Source: a virus. Taken from it: a DNA stretch of 25,785 bases. Below the pieces are notes generated by a model. It had not been told where the DNA came from and made no database searches. It saw only the letters and a list, made by a program, of their open reading frames with translations. Of this stretch, positions 12,135-20,261 are shown in pieces. Both the position numbers and the translations under genes were made by a program. Location: IMG/VR virus record IMGVR_UViG_3300025151_000262, positions 1 to 25,785 of that record. One strand, given 5' to 3'. Position 1 is the first letter of the stretch, and every line of letters begins with the position of its first letter.

Positions 12135-12645
12135 ATTAATAACACGGGGTTCTTATTACCTAACACCTTTGCGCAAGGATCACTTGTCTGAGGTTTGCAA
12201 ACATTTGAGCCATGAGAATAAACGGGAGTTAAAACTTCTGGGTTATAATGACATCATGGATGCTCTTGAGGACATGTGGGAAAGCTCTGAGTGTTATTTA
12301 GCTCGTAAGGAGGGTGAGCCTTTTCTTTTTGTAGGAGGGCTTTGGCATGCTACTAATGATGATATGCCACAATTATTTGCGATGTTTTCAAATCAGCTTA
12401 GCAGAAACTTTACTGCAATTGCGCGTGGCTCAAGAATGTTTATTGATTATCTTGATAGAACAAACCCTAATACAACTATGACTATACTTTCTGAGTATGA
12501 GCACATGTTACAATGGGCGACATGGTTGGGATATGAGCCTGTAGGGGTTGCGTTAAATGGCGCTGCTAAGTATGTAGAGTTTGTGCGTTGTAAACCTATA
12601 TATGAAAGTGTTTACGATGACTCATCACGGCCCGTAATGCACTGA
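12124..12645 (+). CDS. Gp13-like (GNAT-like, DUF2833) protein
   Basis: A 173-aa protein starting at GTG 12124 within the scaffold end. Sequence signs are the opening YYLTPLRKDHLSEV, a central FLFVGGLWHA strand, RGSRMFIDYL and a late EHMLQWATWLGYEPVG...VEFVRC. These are the pattern of the phage T7 Gp13-like/DUF2833 family, which looks like a divergent acyltransferase (GNAT) fold. In T7 gp13 is needed for infectivity, but the catalytic role is unproven in the family. The clear coenzyme-A loop of active GNATs is not obvious here. Position between scaffold and coat is recurrent in related marine podoviruses to my knowledge. Confidence 0.7.
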   Translation: MDLKLITRGSYYLTPLRKDHLSEVCKHLSHENKRELKLLGYNDIMDALEDMWESSECYLARKEGEPFLFVGGLWHATNDDMPQLFAMFSNQLSRNFTAIARGSRMFIDYLDRTNPNTTMTILSEYEHMLQWATWLGYEPVGVALNGAAKYVEFVRCKPIYESVYDDSSRPVMH

Positions 12646-12723
12646 TTGGCCCGAAAGGATACCCAAGTTGAAGTGAGAGTGCGGACACCCGTAGCAACCG
12701 CAACTTTTATCAAGGACTGAAAA

Positions 12724-13533
12724 ATGGCTAATACAATTGACCAAGCCTTTATCAAACAGTTCGAGTCAGAAATTCATATGGCGTACCAACGTATGGGTTC
12801 CAAGCTACGCGGAACTGTTCGTACAACCAATGTAACTGGCTCAACTGCACGTTTCCAAGTAATCGGAAAAGGCACTGCATCAACTAAAACTCGTAACGGT
12901 GATGTTACTACAATGGAACTTGCGCATACAAATGTCGAAACCACAATGACTGACAAGTATGCAGCGGAATACATTGACAAGTTGGACGAGTTAAAAATCA
13001 ACATTAACGAGCGTCAAGCTGTTGCGCAATCTGCGGCTGCTGCTCTTGGTCGTGAGACTGATTCAGTTATCACAACTGCTCTTGATGCTGGTGCAAACTC
13101 AACTCAAATTGCTGATACTGGTGGCGCTCTAGTCAAAGCAGACTTGCTACTTTTGTTTGAAACATTTGGCGCGGCAGACATTCCGGAAGATGGTCAACGC
13201 TATCTTGCGATGGCTCCTGCTGGTTTTGCTGACTTGTTTAACATTAATGAGTTTGCGTCATCAGACTATGTTGGTCCGCAAAACTTACCGTTTGCTGGGG
13301 GTATGACAATGAAAGAATTCTTGGGTTTCAAGATTTTCTCAACGTCTGCTGTAGCTGGTGGTAAAAACTTTGCGTATCATACACGCGCAATTGGTCTAGG
13401 CATTAACTCAGATGTTTCGACTGAAGTAAACTATGTACCACAAAAAGTGGCGCACCTAGCAACATCAATGATGTCAATGGGTTCGGTCGTTATTGACGAT
13501 GACGGTGTGTACGAAGTTCTAGACAACAACTAA
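12724..13533 (+). CDS. Major capsid protein
   Basis: A 269-aa protein immediately after scaffold and Gp13-like genes and before the tail tube genes. It starts ANTIDQAFIKQFESEIHMAYQRMGSKL and contains an extended beta-rich middle (GDVTTMELAHTNVETTMTDKYAAEYIDKLDELKI). It ends in a region with AIGLGINSDVSTEVNYVPQKVAHLATSMMSMGSVVID, the pattern of HK97-fold podovirus coats; DDD near the end is typical. It is shorter than T7 gp10 (about 345 residues). No decoration-domain insert is visible. AAGGACTGAAAA precedes the start, and a GC hairpin follows the stop, suggesting differential expression from the genes downstream. Confidence 0.9.
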   Translation: MANTIDQAFIKQFESEIHMAYQRMGSKLRGTVRTTNVTGSTARFQVIGKGTASTKTRNGDVTTMELAHTNVETTMTDKYAAEYIDKLDELKININERQAVAQSAAAALGRETDSVITTALDAGANSTQIADTGGALVKADLLLLFETFGAADIPEDGQRYLAMAPAGFADLFNINEFASSDYVGPQNLPFAGGMTMKEFLGFKIFSTSAVAGGKNFAYHTRAIGLGINSDVSTEVNYVPQKVAHLATSMMSMGSVVIDDDGVYEVLDNN

Positions 13534-13539
13534 TAGGGA

Positions 13540-13562
13540 AGGGGGCGAAAGCCCCCTACTTT
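13540..13562 (+). terminator. GC hairpin after the capsid gene
   Basis: AGGGGGC-GAAA-GCCCCCT forms a 7-bp stem with a GAAA loop, followed by TACTTTA. It is the same design as the hairpin at 3861-3876. It lies between the coat gene and the tail tube gene, so it may be a partial terminator or an mRNA 3'-end stabiliser. Confidence 0.6.
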
Positions 13563-13564
13563 AC

Positions 13565-14143
13565 ATGCCAGCAAATACAGCAATTAAAGTATGTTCTCGC
13601 GCCTCCATTTTAATTGGAGGTAACGCTATTCAGTCTTTCTCTGAGGGAACGGCTGAAGCTGATGTTGTCGATGCAATATATGAAGACATTGCTAGGGCAG
13701 CACTTACTAATACACGCTGGCGATTTGCTACTAATCAGGCACAACTTTCTAGGCTTGAAGCAGCGCCAACAAGCCGTTTTGATTCTGCTTATCAACTGCC
13801 GAATGACTTAATTATGTTAAGTGCGGTAACGGTTGTCGATGAGCCAATTTCATATGATACATATGGAGATAAAGTTTTCTGTGACGCTAATGAGAATGAT
13901 ATTGTTGTTGCGGATTATATTTATCGTGCAGATGAGGCAAACTGGCCTCCTTATTTTACGATTGCTGTAGAGCTTCAAGTAGCTGCAATGTTAGCTATTT
14001 CTGTTGCACGGGATTCTCAGCTTGCATCTCTTATGGAACAAAAAGGTGAGTTGCAAATGTCTCGAGCAAGAAGACTAGATTCTCAACAGCAAACAACTCG
14101 TAAACTTAATACATCGAGGTTTATTGTACAAAGGCGCAGCTAA
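13565..14143 (+). CDS. Tail tubular protein A (T7 gp11-like adaptor)
   Basis: A 192-aa protein with the gp11-type opening ANTAIKVCSRASILIGGNAIQSF and the LTNTRWRFATNQAQLSRL and YQLPNDLIMLSAV segments. A helical C-terminus follows, with SLMEQKGELQMSRARRLDSQQQ. Length is close to T7 gp11 (196). Role: dodecameric adaptor between portal and tail nozzle. The ATG is only nine bases after the hairpin that ends the coat gene and has no separate Shine-Dalgarno; the purine-rich AAGGGGG that could serve is locked in that hairpin. The next gene overlaps it by one base (TAATG). Confidence 0.9.
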   Translation: MPANTAIKVCSRASILIGGNAIQSFSEGTAEADVVDAIYEDIARAALTNTRWRFATNQAQLSRLEAAPTSRFDSAYQLPNDLIMLSAVTVVDEPISYDTYGDKVFCDANENDIVVADYIYRADEANWPPYFTIAVELQVAAMLAISVARDSQLASLMEQKGELQMSRARRLDSQQQTTRKLNTSRFIVQRRS

Positions 14144-16884
14144 TGCAGAAAGTTAGAGTAGCACAAAATAGCTTTCAGTATGGTGAGGTCAGCGATTCCT
14201 TGATTATGCGGACTGATTCTCCTGTTTATTCTAGCTCAGCGCAGCGTATAGAAAATATGCTTGTAACCTCTGAGGGGGCAATAAGAAAACGCTATGGTTT
14301 AAAGAATATTTATGACTATGACATTACCTACAGTTCAACCTATCCTGAGCAGTCTCATTTATTTAAGTTTATTTTTGACGATAATGAGCGATATATTATA
14401 TCTGTAGAGCATCAAAAGGTTCGATGTTTTTTTCTTGAGTCTAGTGGTGATATAACTTTAGTATCAACTATTACACAAGACACTAGCAGCAATACATTAC
14501 CATTCGATCAAGAATATTTGCAGGAATATACTACAGCGCAATCTGGCGATGTAATGTTTATTTCGCATCCTTTATTTGCTCCTCGAATGTTAATTAGGAC
14601 TAGTTTGACTAGTTTTGAAATTACTCCGTATTCATTCGATCAACGTGCTGATAATAAAGTTACTTATCAGCCTTATACTAAATTCCAATCTACTGGTGTA
14701 ACTCTTGACCCTTCAGCAACTTCTGGAACTTCAATTACTTTAAATACAAGCTCAGATTATTGGGATACAACTGGAGTTCAGACATCTGGGGATTATCTGG
14801 ACTCTACTCATGTTGGAGTAATTATTCGTTATGGTGAGAGTGAAATAGAAATAACAAGCGTTCAATCTGCAACTCAAGCCACTGGTGATATTGTTGACGA
14901 GTTAAAACGTAGGTTGTCAGTATTAAATCCATTTAGAACAATTGATGGCTCTACGACTGTAGAAGTAACTATGCTTGAACATGGATTTTCTGGCGGTGAG
15001 ACAATTACTATTGAAGAGGCTGCTGCGACTGGTTCAATTAACACTGGCAACTTGAATGGTTCTCGTACTGTTGATGAAATTATAGATGAAAACACATTTA
15101 CATTTACTGCTGGCGGCGCTGCTTCTACTGCCGAAGATGGCGGTGGTAATGTTAAAATTGTAACTCATGCTCCAACATTAAATTGGGATGAGCAGTCTTG
15201 GTCAGCAAAGCGCGGTTATCCTGCGTCTGTTGCTTTCCATGAAAACAGACTTTGCTTTGGAGGAACAATTGCTGAACCAGATACTATCTGGATGTCAAAA
15301 ATTGGCAGTTTTTTTAACTTTGATGTTGGTGATGCTGAAGACGCAGATTCAATTAATCTTGTGGCTGCAACTGGTGACGTAAATCAAATACGTTACATGA
15401 TTTCAAACAGAGACCTTCAAATCTTTACTGCGTCTGGGGAATTGTACGTTCCAACTTACTTAAATCAAGCAATTACCCCAACAAATGCTCAAATTAGAAA
15501 GCAAACTCCATATGGGACTGAGTTTGTTCAACCAGTATCAATTGATGGTGCAACTATTTTTGTTCAAACAGGTGGTCGAATTATTAGGGAGTATCTTTAT
15601 ACTGATAATGAGGATGCTTATAGTTCAACTGCAATCTCTACGCTTGCATCTCATTTAATTAATGCGCCTAAGTTTATGTCAGTAGTTCATAGCGGCTTTG
15701 GCTTACCTGATTCATATGCAGCATTAACATTAGCAGATGGTGATATTGCATTGTTCAGTTCTAATCGTGCTGAAAAAAAGGCTTCTTGGACTAGATTAAC
15801 AACAAGTGGTAACTTTTCATCTTCGATTTCGATTTATGATCGTTTATTTGTAAATGTTTGGTATAACAACAAACTTCAGCTTTGTGAGTTTGATGCTGAT
15901 ATTGGGATTGATAATCACATTGAAGTAACTGTTCCTTCAGGTGGTATTCCGACAATACAGAATAGTACATTTGACTTAGCACCAGAGGCTTATGGACCAT
16001 CAAATAATGATACTGGTGTATGGTATTATAATGGCACATCTTCTGACAATGATTTATGGCATCGTTATCAACTTGCAGATTCTAATTATATTTACAGGTT
16101 AAATAAACAAAGCTCTAATAGTATTTCTGATGGCGCTGTGTTTTATGAAGCAGATTTTTCAATGACTAAAGATACTATCTATACATTTCAATATACTCTC
16201 TATACTGCTGGTGGTATGGGTCTTGGTGGTCAAGGCGATTTCCATGATATTCGTTTAGAAATAAGAAGTGGATTTTTTTCGAGATATATTGGAGATTATA
16301 AAACGTCTTCTGATATGACTTCTGGTTCTGTAACATTTACAGAGACTGTTGTTCTGTCTCAAGACGTTTCATCTCCAACAATAAAATTCCAAGCAAAAAC
16401 AGATTCTTCATCCTCAACTCTTATGGTTGGTCTTGATGATGTAACAATCAATGGTATGGCTGTTAATATTCCTGCGATTTCTTCTGGTTTTTCTGCTAAT
16501 GAAACTGTTACTTCTTTTCAAAATGGCTCTTTTGTTGGTGACTTAACATTAGACAATAGTGGTGGAATTTCAGTAGAAACATATGATGGGCAAACCTTAA
16601 CTCTTGGTAAAAGATTTACATCGAAGATTATTACGAATCCAGTTGATGCTTCGCTTGGAAGTGGCCCTGCAACCGGAGAAGTTAGGGGCATAACCAATAT
16701 TGTATTTGACGTAAAGTCAACTGGGTCTATGAAGGCAAACAATCGACCTGTGCTATCATCTAATTTTACTGGTAAGAAAGAAGTTAGATTACTTGGTTAC
16801 AGCAGGAACCCACAAATAACCATTGAGCAAGATGAGCCACAAACTATGCAAATCAATGGTATAGTAGCGGAGTTGATAGTTTAA
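14143..16884 (+). CDS. Tail tubular protein B (T7 gp12-like nozzle)
   Basis: A 913-aa protein beginning QKVRVAQNSFQYGEVSDSLIMRTDSPVYSSSAQRIENMLV and GAIRKRYGL, the signature opening of podovirus nozzle proteins. Further family segments are WSAKRGYPASVAFHENRLCFGGT, ISNRDLQIFTASGELYV and QTPYGTEFVQPVSIDGATIFVQTGGRIIREYLY. Residues about 600-770 look like an inserted beta-sandwich, similar in style to carbohydrate-binding modules, ending in LMVGLDDVTI. The protein is about 120 residues longer than T7 gp12 (794), consistent with an insert. Role: hexameric tail nozzle holding tail fibres and closing the DNA channel. It continues the tail operon by TAATG overlaps. Confidence 0.9.
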   Translation: MQKVRVAQNSFQYGEVSDSLIMRTDSPVYSSSAQRIENMLVTSEGAIRKRYGLKNIYDYDITYSSTYPEQSHLFKFIFDDNERYIISVEHQKVRCFFLESSGDITLVSTITQDTSSNTLPFDQEYLQEYTTAQSGDVMFISHPLFAPRMLIRTSLTSFEITPYSFDQRADNKVTYQPYTKFQSTGVTLDPSATSGTSITLNTSSDYWDTTGVQTSGDYLDSTHVGVIIRYGESEIEITSVQSATQATGDIVDELKRRLSVLNPFRTIDGSTTVEVTMLEHGFSGGETITIEEAAATGSINTGNLNGSRTVDEIIDENTFTFTAGGAASTAEDGGGNVKIVTHAPTLNWDEQSWSAKRGYPASVAFHENRLCFGGTIAEPDTIWMSKIGSFFNFDVGDAEDADSINLVAATGDVNQIRYMISNRDLQIFTASGELYVPTYLNQAITPTNAQIRKQTPYGTEFVQPVSIDGATIFVQTGGRIIREYLYTDNEDAYSSTAISTLASHLINAPKFMSVVHSGFGLPDSYAALTLADGDIALFSSNRAEKKASWTRLTTSGNFSSSISIYDRLFVNVWYNNKLQLCEFDADIGIDNHIEVTVPSGGIPTIQNSTFDLAPEAYGPSNNDTGVWYYNGTSSDNDLWHRYQLADSNYIYRLNKQSSNSISDGAVFYEADFSMTKDTIYTFQYTLYTAGGMGLGGQGDFHDIRLEIRSGFFSRYIGDYKTSSDMTSGSVTFTETVVLSQDVSSPTIKFQAKTDSSSSTLMVGLDDVTINGMAVNIPAISSGFSANETVTSFQNGSFVGDLTLDNSGGISVETYDGQTLTLGKRFTSKIITNPVDASLGSGPATGEVRGITNIVFDVKSTGSMKANNRPVLSSNFTGKKEVRLLGYSRNPQITIEQDEPQTMQINGIVAELIV

Positions 16885-17327
16885 TGTTTGAGATACTGGG
16901 TTTAGTTGCTTCTGGGGTAAGTGCTGCGGGTAGACTTTCTGCGGGTATAGCTGCTCGAGAGGAAGCAAAGTTAAATGCTTTCCAAATGGAAACTCAAAAA
17001 AAGGAAAATAAAGTTGCAGCTTTTCAACAAGCAAGAGCAAGGCGTGAAGAATATGACTTAGCAACCTCTGCAAATATTGCAGCTTTTGCTGCACAAGGTC
17101 GTGATATTGGGGCTGACAGAAGCGTTGAAGCATTCTTAGAGCGTCAAAGAGAAGTAGTAGGTGAGGATATTGGAAGAATAGCGCGTCAAGTGAGGTCTGA
17201 AAATCTGAGGGCAGATATGATGGCTATGGCTGAAAGGCGGCGCGGTCGCAATGCTTTTTATTCTTCTTTGTTTAGCGCAGTTGGCACTATGGGCCAAGGT
17301 ATTGCTGAGTATGGAAGGACTAGATAA
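16884..17327 (+). CDS. Internal virion protein, gp14-like
   Basis: A 147-aa protein located where T7 encodes gp14. The hydrophobic, small-residue N-terminus FEILGLVASGVSAAGRLSAGIAAREEAK could insert in a membrane. A long charged helix QMETQKKENKVAAFQQARARREEYDLA and an Ala/Arg-rich helical C-terminus follow. Family role: ejected first and forms a channel in the host outer membrane. It is shorter than T7 gp14 (196). Sequence identity to gp14 cannot be seen by eye, so the call rests on order, hydrophobic N-terminus and helix content. Confidence 0.75.
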   Translation: MFEILGLVASGVSAAGRLSAGIAAREEAKLNAFQMETQKKENKVAAFQQARARREEYDLATSANIAAFAAQGRDIGADRSVEAFLERQREVVGEDIGRIARQVRSENLRADMMAMAERRRGRNAFYSSLFSAVGTMGQGIAEYGRTR

Positions 17328-17329
17328 TA

Positions 17330-20260
17330 ATGGCTGTAATTAGACAGAGAACTGAAGTTTTTAATAAGCCTGTTGGTGTTGTCCGAGCCGATGCTGGTGC
17401 TGAGTCAATAGGCAGAGCGATTAGTCAAGCTGCTGGCACAATGGCTAATTTTGCATTTAGAGAAGCAGCAAATGCTGCTGAAAAAAAAGGTATTGATGTT
17501 GCACTTGCGGCTGAAGAAAAAAGATTAAGAACATTTGACCCAATAACTGGGAGGCCAGAAGCATATAAAGCGCCACAAGGATTTGGGCGGATTGCCGCTG
17601 ATGCTTATCAGCGTGTTATTGATAAACGTTTTGAAGATTCAATTAACACTGAAATGAGGTTAAAGGCGCAAGAGATTGCATTGAAGTATCAGTTTGCTCC
17701 TGAGGCTTATGACGAAGCTATGAGCGATTACATTGGTCAAATGTCTCAAAACTCTGGTGGTAAGTATGAAGCTTACATCGAATCTACTGGCGCTAAGTAT
17801 CTGGCTCTTACAAAATTAAATATTCAAGAGAAAGTTGTTGCTAGGGCTAGGGCCAATGCTTCTTCTCAGCTTTCTCTTTCTATTTCTAATAATCAAGAGG
17901 AAGCAAGGTCTGCGGCTGCGGCTGGTGATTTTGAATCTGCTGTAGCAATCAAGGGTAAGAATGTTGGTGCTGCGGGTGATGGTATTGCTTCTGTGCTTCC
18001 TAACTTTAATACTGGTGATGATCAGCGCGTAGCAAATGGTTATGATAAAGCTATTGCTCTTGGTGGCATTGATTACTTAATGAGTAAGACTCGTACTTCT
18101 CATGATCGCAATCAACTTATTTTATATCTTCGAAGCAATGGTGATAGGGGTATTGCTTTAGATGAAGCCGAGGCTAAGAAGCTTCTTGAATTTATTGACC
18201 CAAGTGAAAAAGCATCAATAGTTAATTACGCTTCTAGTGTTGCATCTGACTACAATGCTGTTGAAGCAGATATAGATTATCAATTTAAAAAAGAAGCAGC
18301 ACGTACCGCAAGAGAAGAAATTGTTAAGTTTGGCGATAATCTTAATACTCATTCTAATCTTTCTGCTGGTTTGGCATTTGAATCATTTCAATTAGATGAT
18401 CCTCTTTTAATAAATGGTGCATTTGGTGCTGCTGCACTTAGGATAAATGAAGAAAAAGCTAAGCTTAATGAACAATTTATTAAGGGAAATATTACAGATG
18501 CAGTTAGACGCTCTTCTTTAAATGAACTTAAAGAGAATATTTTAGAGCCGTTTTTATTAGCTGCTGCTGCTGAAGGTAACATTGAATCTTTAAAAGCAGC
18601 ATTAAGCAATCCTTATCAAAGTCGTGACATGCTCACGAAAAAACAAAATGTTTTTATTGATGCACTACATTCTTCTGAGATTTTAGATACTGATGAAATT
18701 AAAGCTTTTGGTAGAACCACTCTAGAGGCTTCAGAAGATTCCTTAAAAATAAAAAAACAAAACCTAGAGCTAGAACTGTCTTTGCGTGATGAAATTTCTA
18801 GTTTGATTGATGGTGGTATTTCAGATCAAGAGTTTAACAAAGCATCTTCTAAAATAAGAGATAATGTTGCTGTACTTGGTGTTTCTACTGTTGAAACTTT
18901 GATTGGCTCAATGCGTAAAGCTAGGGCTTCTGAAAGAGTAGATGCCTTTTCAATCACAGCATCTTCAGCGCAACTAAGTAACTTACATCTTTATGTTAAT
19001 ACGAAAGGCCAAAGAAAAGAAGGAATGCTAGATGCAACAATTCAAGTTGGTAATAGTATTCTTGAAGAGATTGAGGATTCCGATGTTAAAGAAGTTCTCT
19101 CAGGAATAGATTCTGTTCGCGTCAAAGTATTAGAAGATGAAAGGGTAAAAGAAGAGCAACTAGAGAAAGTTAATATTGCTAGCAACATTCTGTCTGGTGG
19201 AGGTAACTCTAATTTAAAAGATCACCGTGAAATGACGGATGAAATTCTTGCTAAAAACAATGTGCCTGTTGAGCAATATATGTCTTGGAGTGAGCAACAG
19301 AAAGCACTGTTTCTTCCAGTTATGGCAAGTGCTGTTTCGCAAAAACTTGTTACTGGATTGAAGTCGATTGCAAGCGGTCAACAAACCGCAAATGCAAATG
19401 CGTTTCTATCTATTTACTCAGCGCTTCCTAAGAGTGCATTTGGAGATTCAATATCTGAAAAAGAACAAGCATTTTTAACTGATGTTATTAATATTTCTAG
19501 GGATTCTGATGAACCTATTTCTATAATAGCAACAACTCTTAGAGAGCGTCAGCTATCGCGTGATGCAGGGCTAAATATGAGTGCCCAATTAAAAAATACA
19601 ACTTTAAAGCAAGAAGCAATGAAAGTTGCTAATAATGATGTTATTATTGCTGCTGAACTAGAAAGCTTACTTGAGTATCATCTTCTTAATTTTAATACTC
19701 TTGGTGATGCTATAGAAAAAGTTAATGCTGTCTTAGAGGAAAAGTATTCTAAATCTAATTATATTGCTGATCCAAGATTGCCTAAAGGTGATTTGACTAG
19801 ATCAAGATATTCCCTAAAACAAAAATTTAAGGGTGATGATGAAGCAAGGTTAGAGTTTGTAAGAGTAATAAATAAAAAACTGCCACGTGATGTAAACATT
19901 GGCGGTAAAACCATGTCGTTTACTTTAACTCCATATATGTTGCCGACTGCTTCATTAGTTAAATTAGTTCCAATTGTAAGTGGTGATGAGGTTTTCTATT
20001 CTGCTTATTTTGTTGATGAAAATAATGAGCTTCGTCCACTAATTTATGAAGCAGATGCTAATGGTAATCCTCAAGAGGGCGGTAATTTATACAATCCTAC
20101 ATTTGGGGATGATGATCTTGCTGAATATAGAGCTAAAAAAGAAGCAGAGTTAAATGCCAAATTGCAAAAAGAACATGCAGAACAACAACAAAGGTTTGAA
20201 ACAAGACAAAGAATACAAGAATTAGGGCCAAGAGTACCAGCAACACGATCTGGAAATTAA
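17330..20260 (+). CDS. Internal virion protein, gp15-like
   Basis: A 976-aa, almost entirely helical protein in the T7 gp15 position. It opens VIRQRTEVFNKPVGVVRADAGAESIGRAISQ, with helices such as FRGIAADAYQRVI-like segments near residue 85-95 (written here as RIAADAYQRVIDKRFEDS) and the central repeat-like helices typical of ejection proteins. The last ~45 residues (AEYRAKKEAELNAKLQKEHAEQQQRFETRQ) form a coiled coil. Length is larger than T7 gp15 (747). Family role: internal core protein ejected into the periplasm, forming a DNA conduit with gp16. No enzyme motif found. It is followed by the next gene after one base. Confidence 0.75.
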   Translation: MAVIRQRTEVFNKPVGVVRADAGAESIGRAISQAAGTMANFAFREAANAAEKKGIDVALAAEEKRLRTFDPITGRPEAYKAPQGFGRIAADAYQRVIDKRFEDSINTEMRLKAQEIALKYQFAPEAYDEAMSDYIGQMSQNSGGKYEAYIESTGAKYLALTKLNIQEKVVARARANASSQLSLSISNNQEEARSAAAAGDFESAVAIKGKNVGAAGDGIASVLPNFNTGDDQRVANGYDKAIALGGIDYLMSKTRTSHDRNQLILYLRSNGDRGIALDEAEAKKLLEFIDPSEKASIVNYASSVASDYNAVEADIDYQFKKEAARTAREEIVKFGDNLNTHSNLSAGLAFESFQLDDPLLINGAFGAAALRINEEKAKLNEQFIKGNITDAVRRSSLNELKENILEPFLLAAAAEGNIESLKAALSNPYQSRDMLTKKQNVFIDALHSSEILDTDEIKAFGRTTLEASEDSLKIKKQNLELELSLRDEISSLIDGGISDQEFNKASSKIRDNVAVLGVSTVETLIGSMRKARASERVDAFSITASSAQLSNLHLYVNTKGQRKEGMLDATIQVGNSILEEIEDSDVKEVLSGIDSVRVKVLEDERVKEEQLEKVNIASNILSGGGNSNLKDHREMTDEILAKNNVPVEQYMSWSEQQKALFLPVMASAVSQKLVTGLKSIASGQQTANANAFLSIYSALPKSAFGDSISEKEQAFLTDVINISRDSDEPISIIATTLRERQLSRDAGLNMSAQLKNTTLKQEAMKVANNDVIIAAELESLLEYHLLNFNTLGDAIEKVNAVLEEKYSKSNYIADPRLPKGDLTRSRYSLKQKFKGDDEARLEFVRVINKKLPRDVNIGGKTMSFTLTPYMLPTASLVKLVPIVSGDEVFYSAYFVDENNELRPLIYEADANGNPQEGGNLYNPTFGDDDLAEYRAKKEAELNAKLQKEHAEQQQRFETRQRIQELGPRVPATRSGN

Positions 20261-20261
20261 A

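Noticed and set aside
12646-12723. Possible structured leader before the major capsid gene (AAGTTG...GCGG paired with CCGCAACTT)
   Set aside because: The pairing needs a 10-base bulge and no supporting comparison is possible; otherwise the gap holds only the capsid ribosome site.
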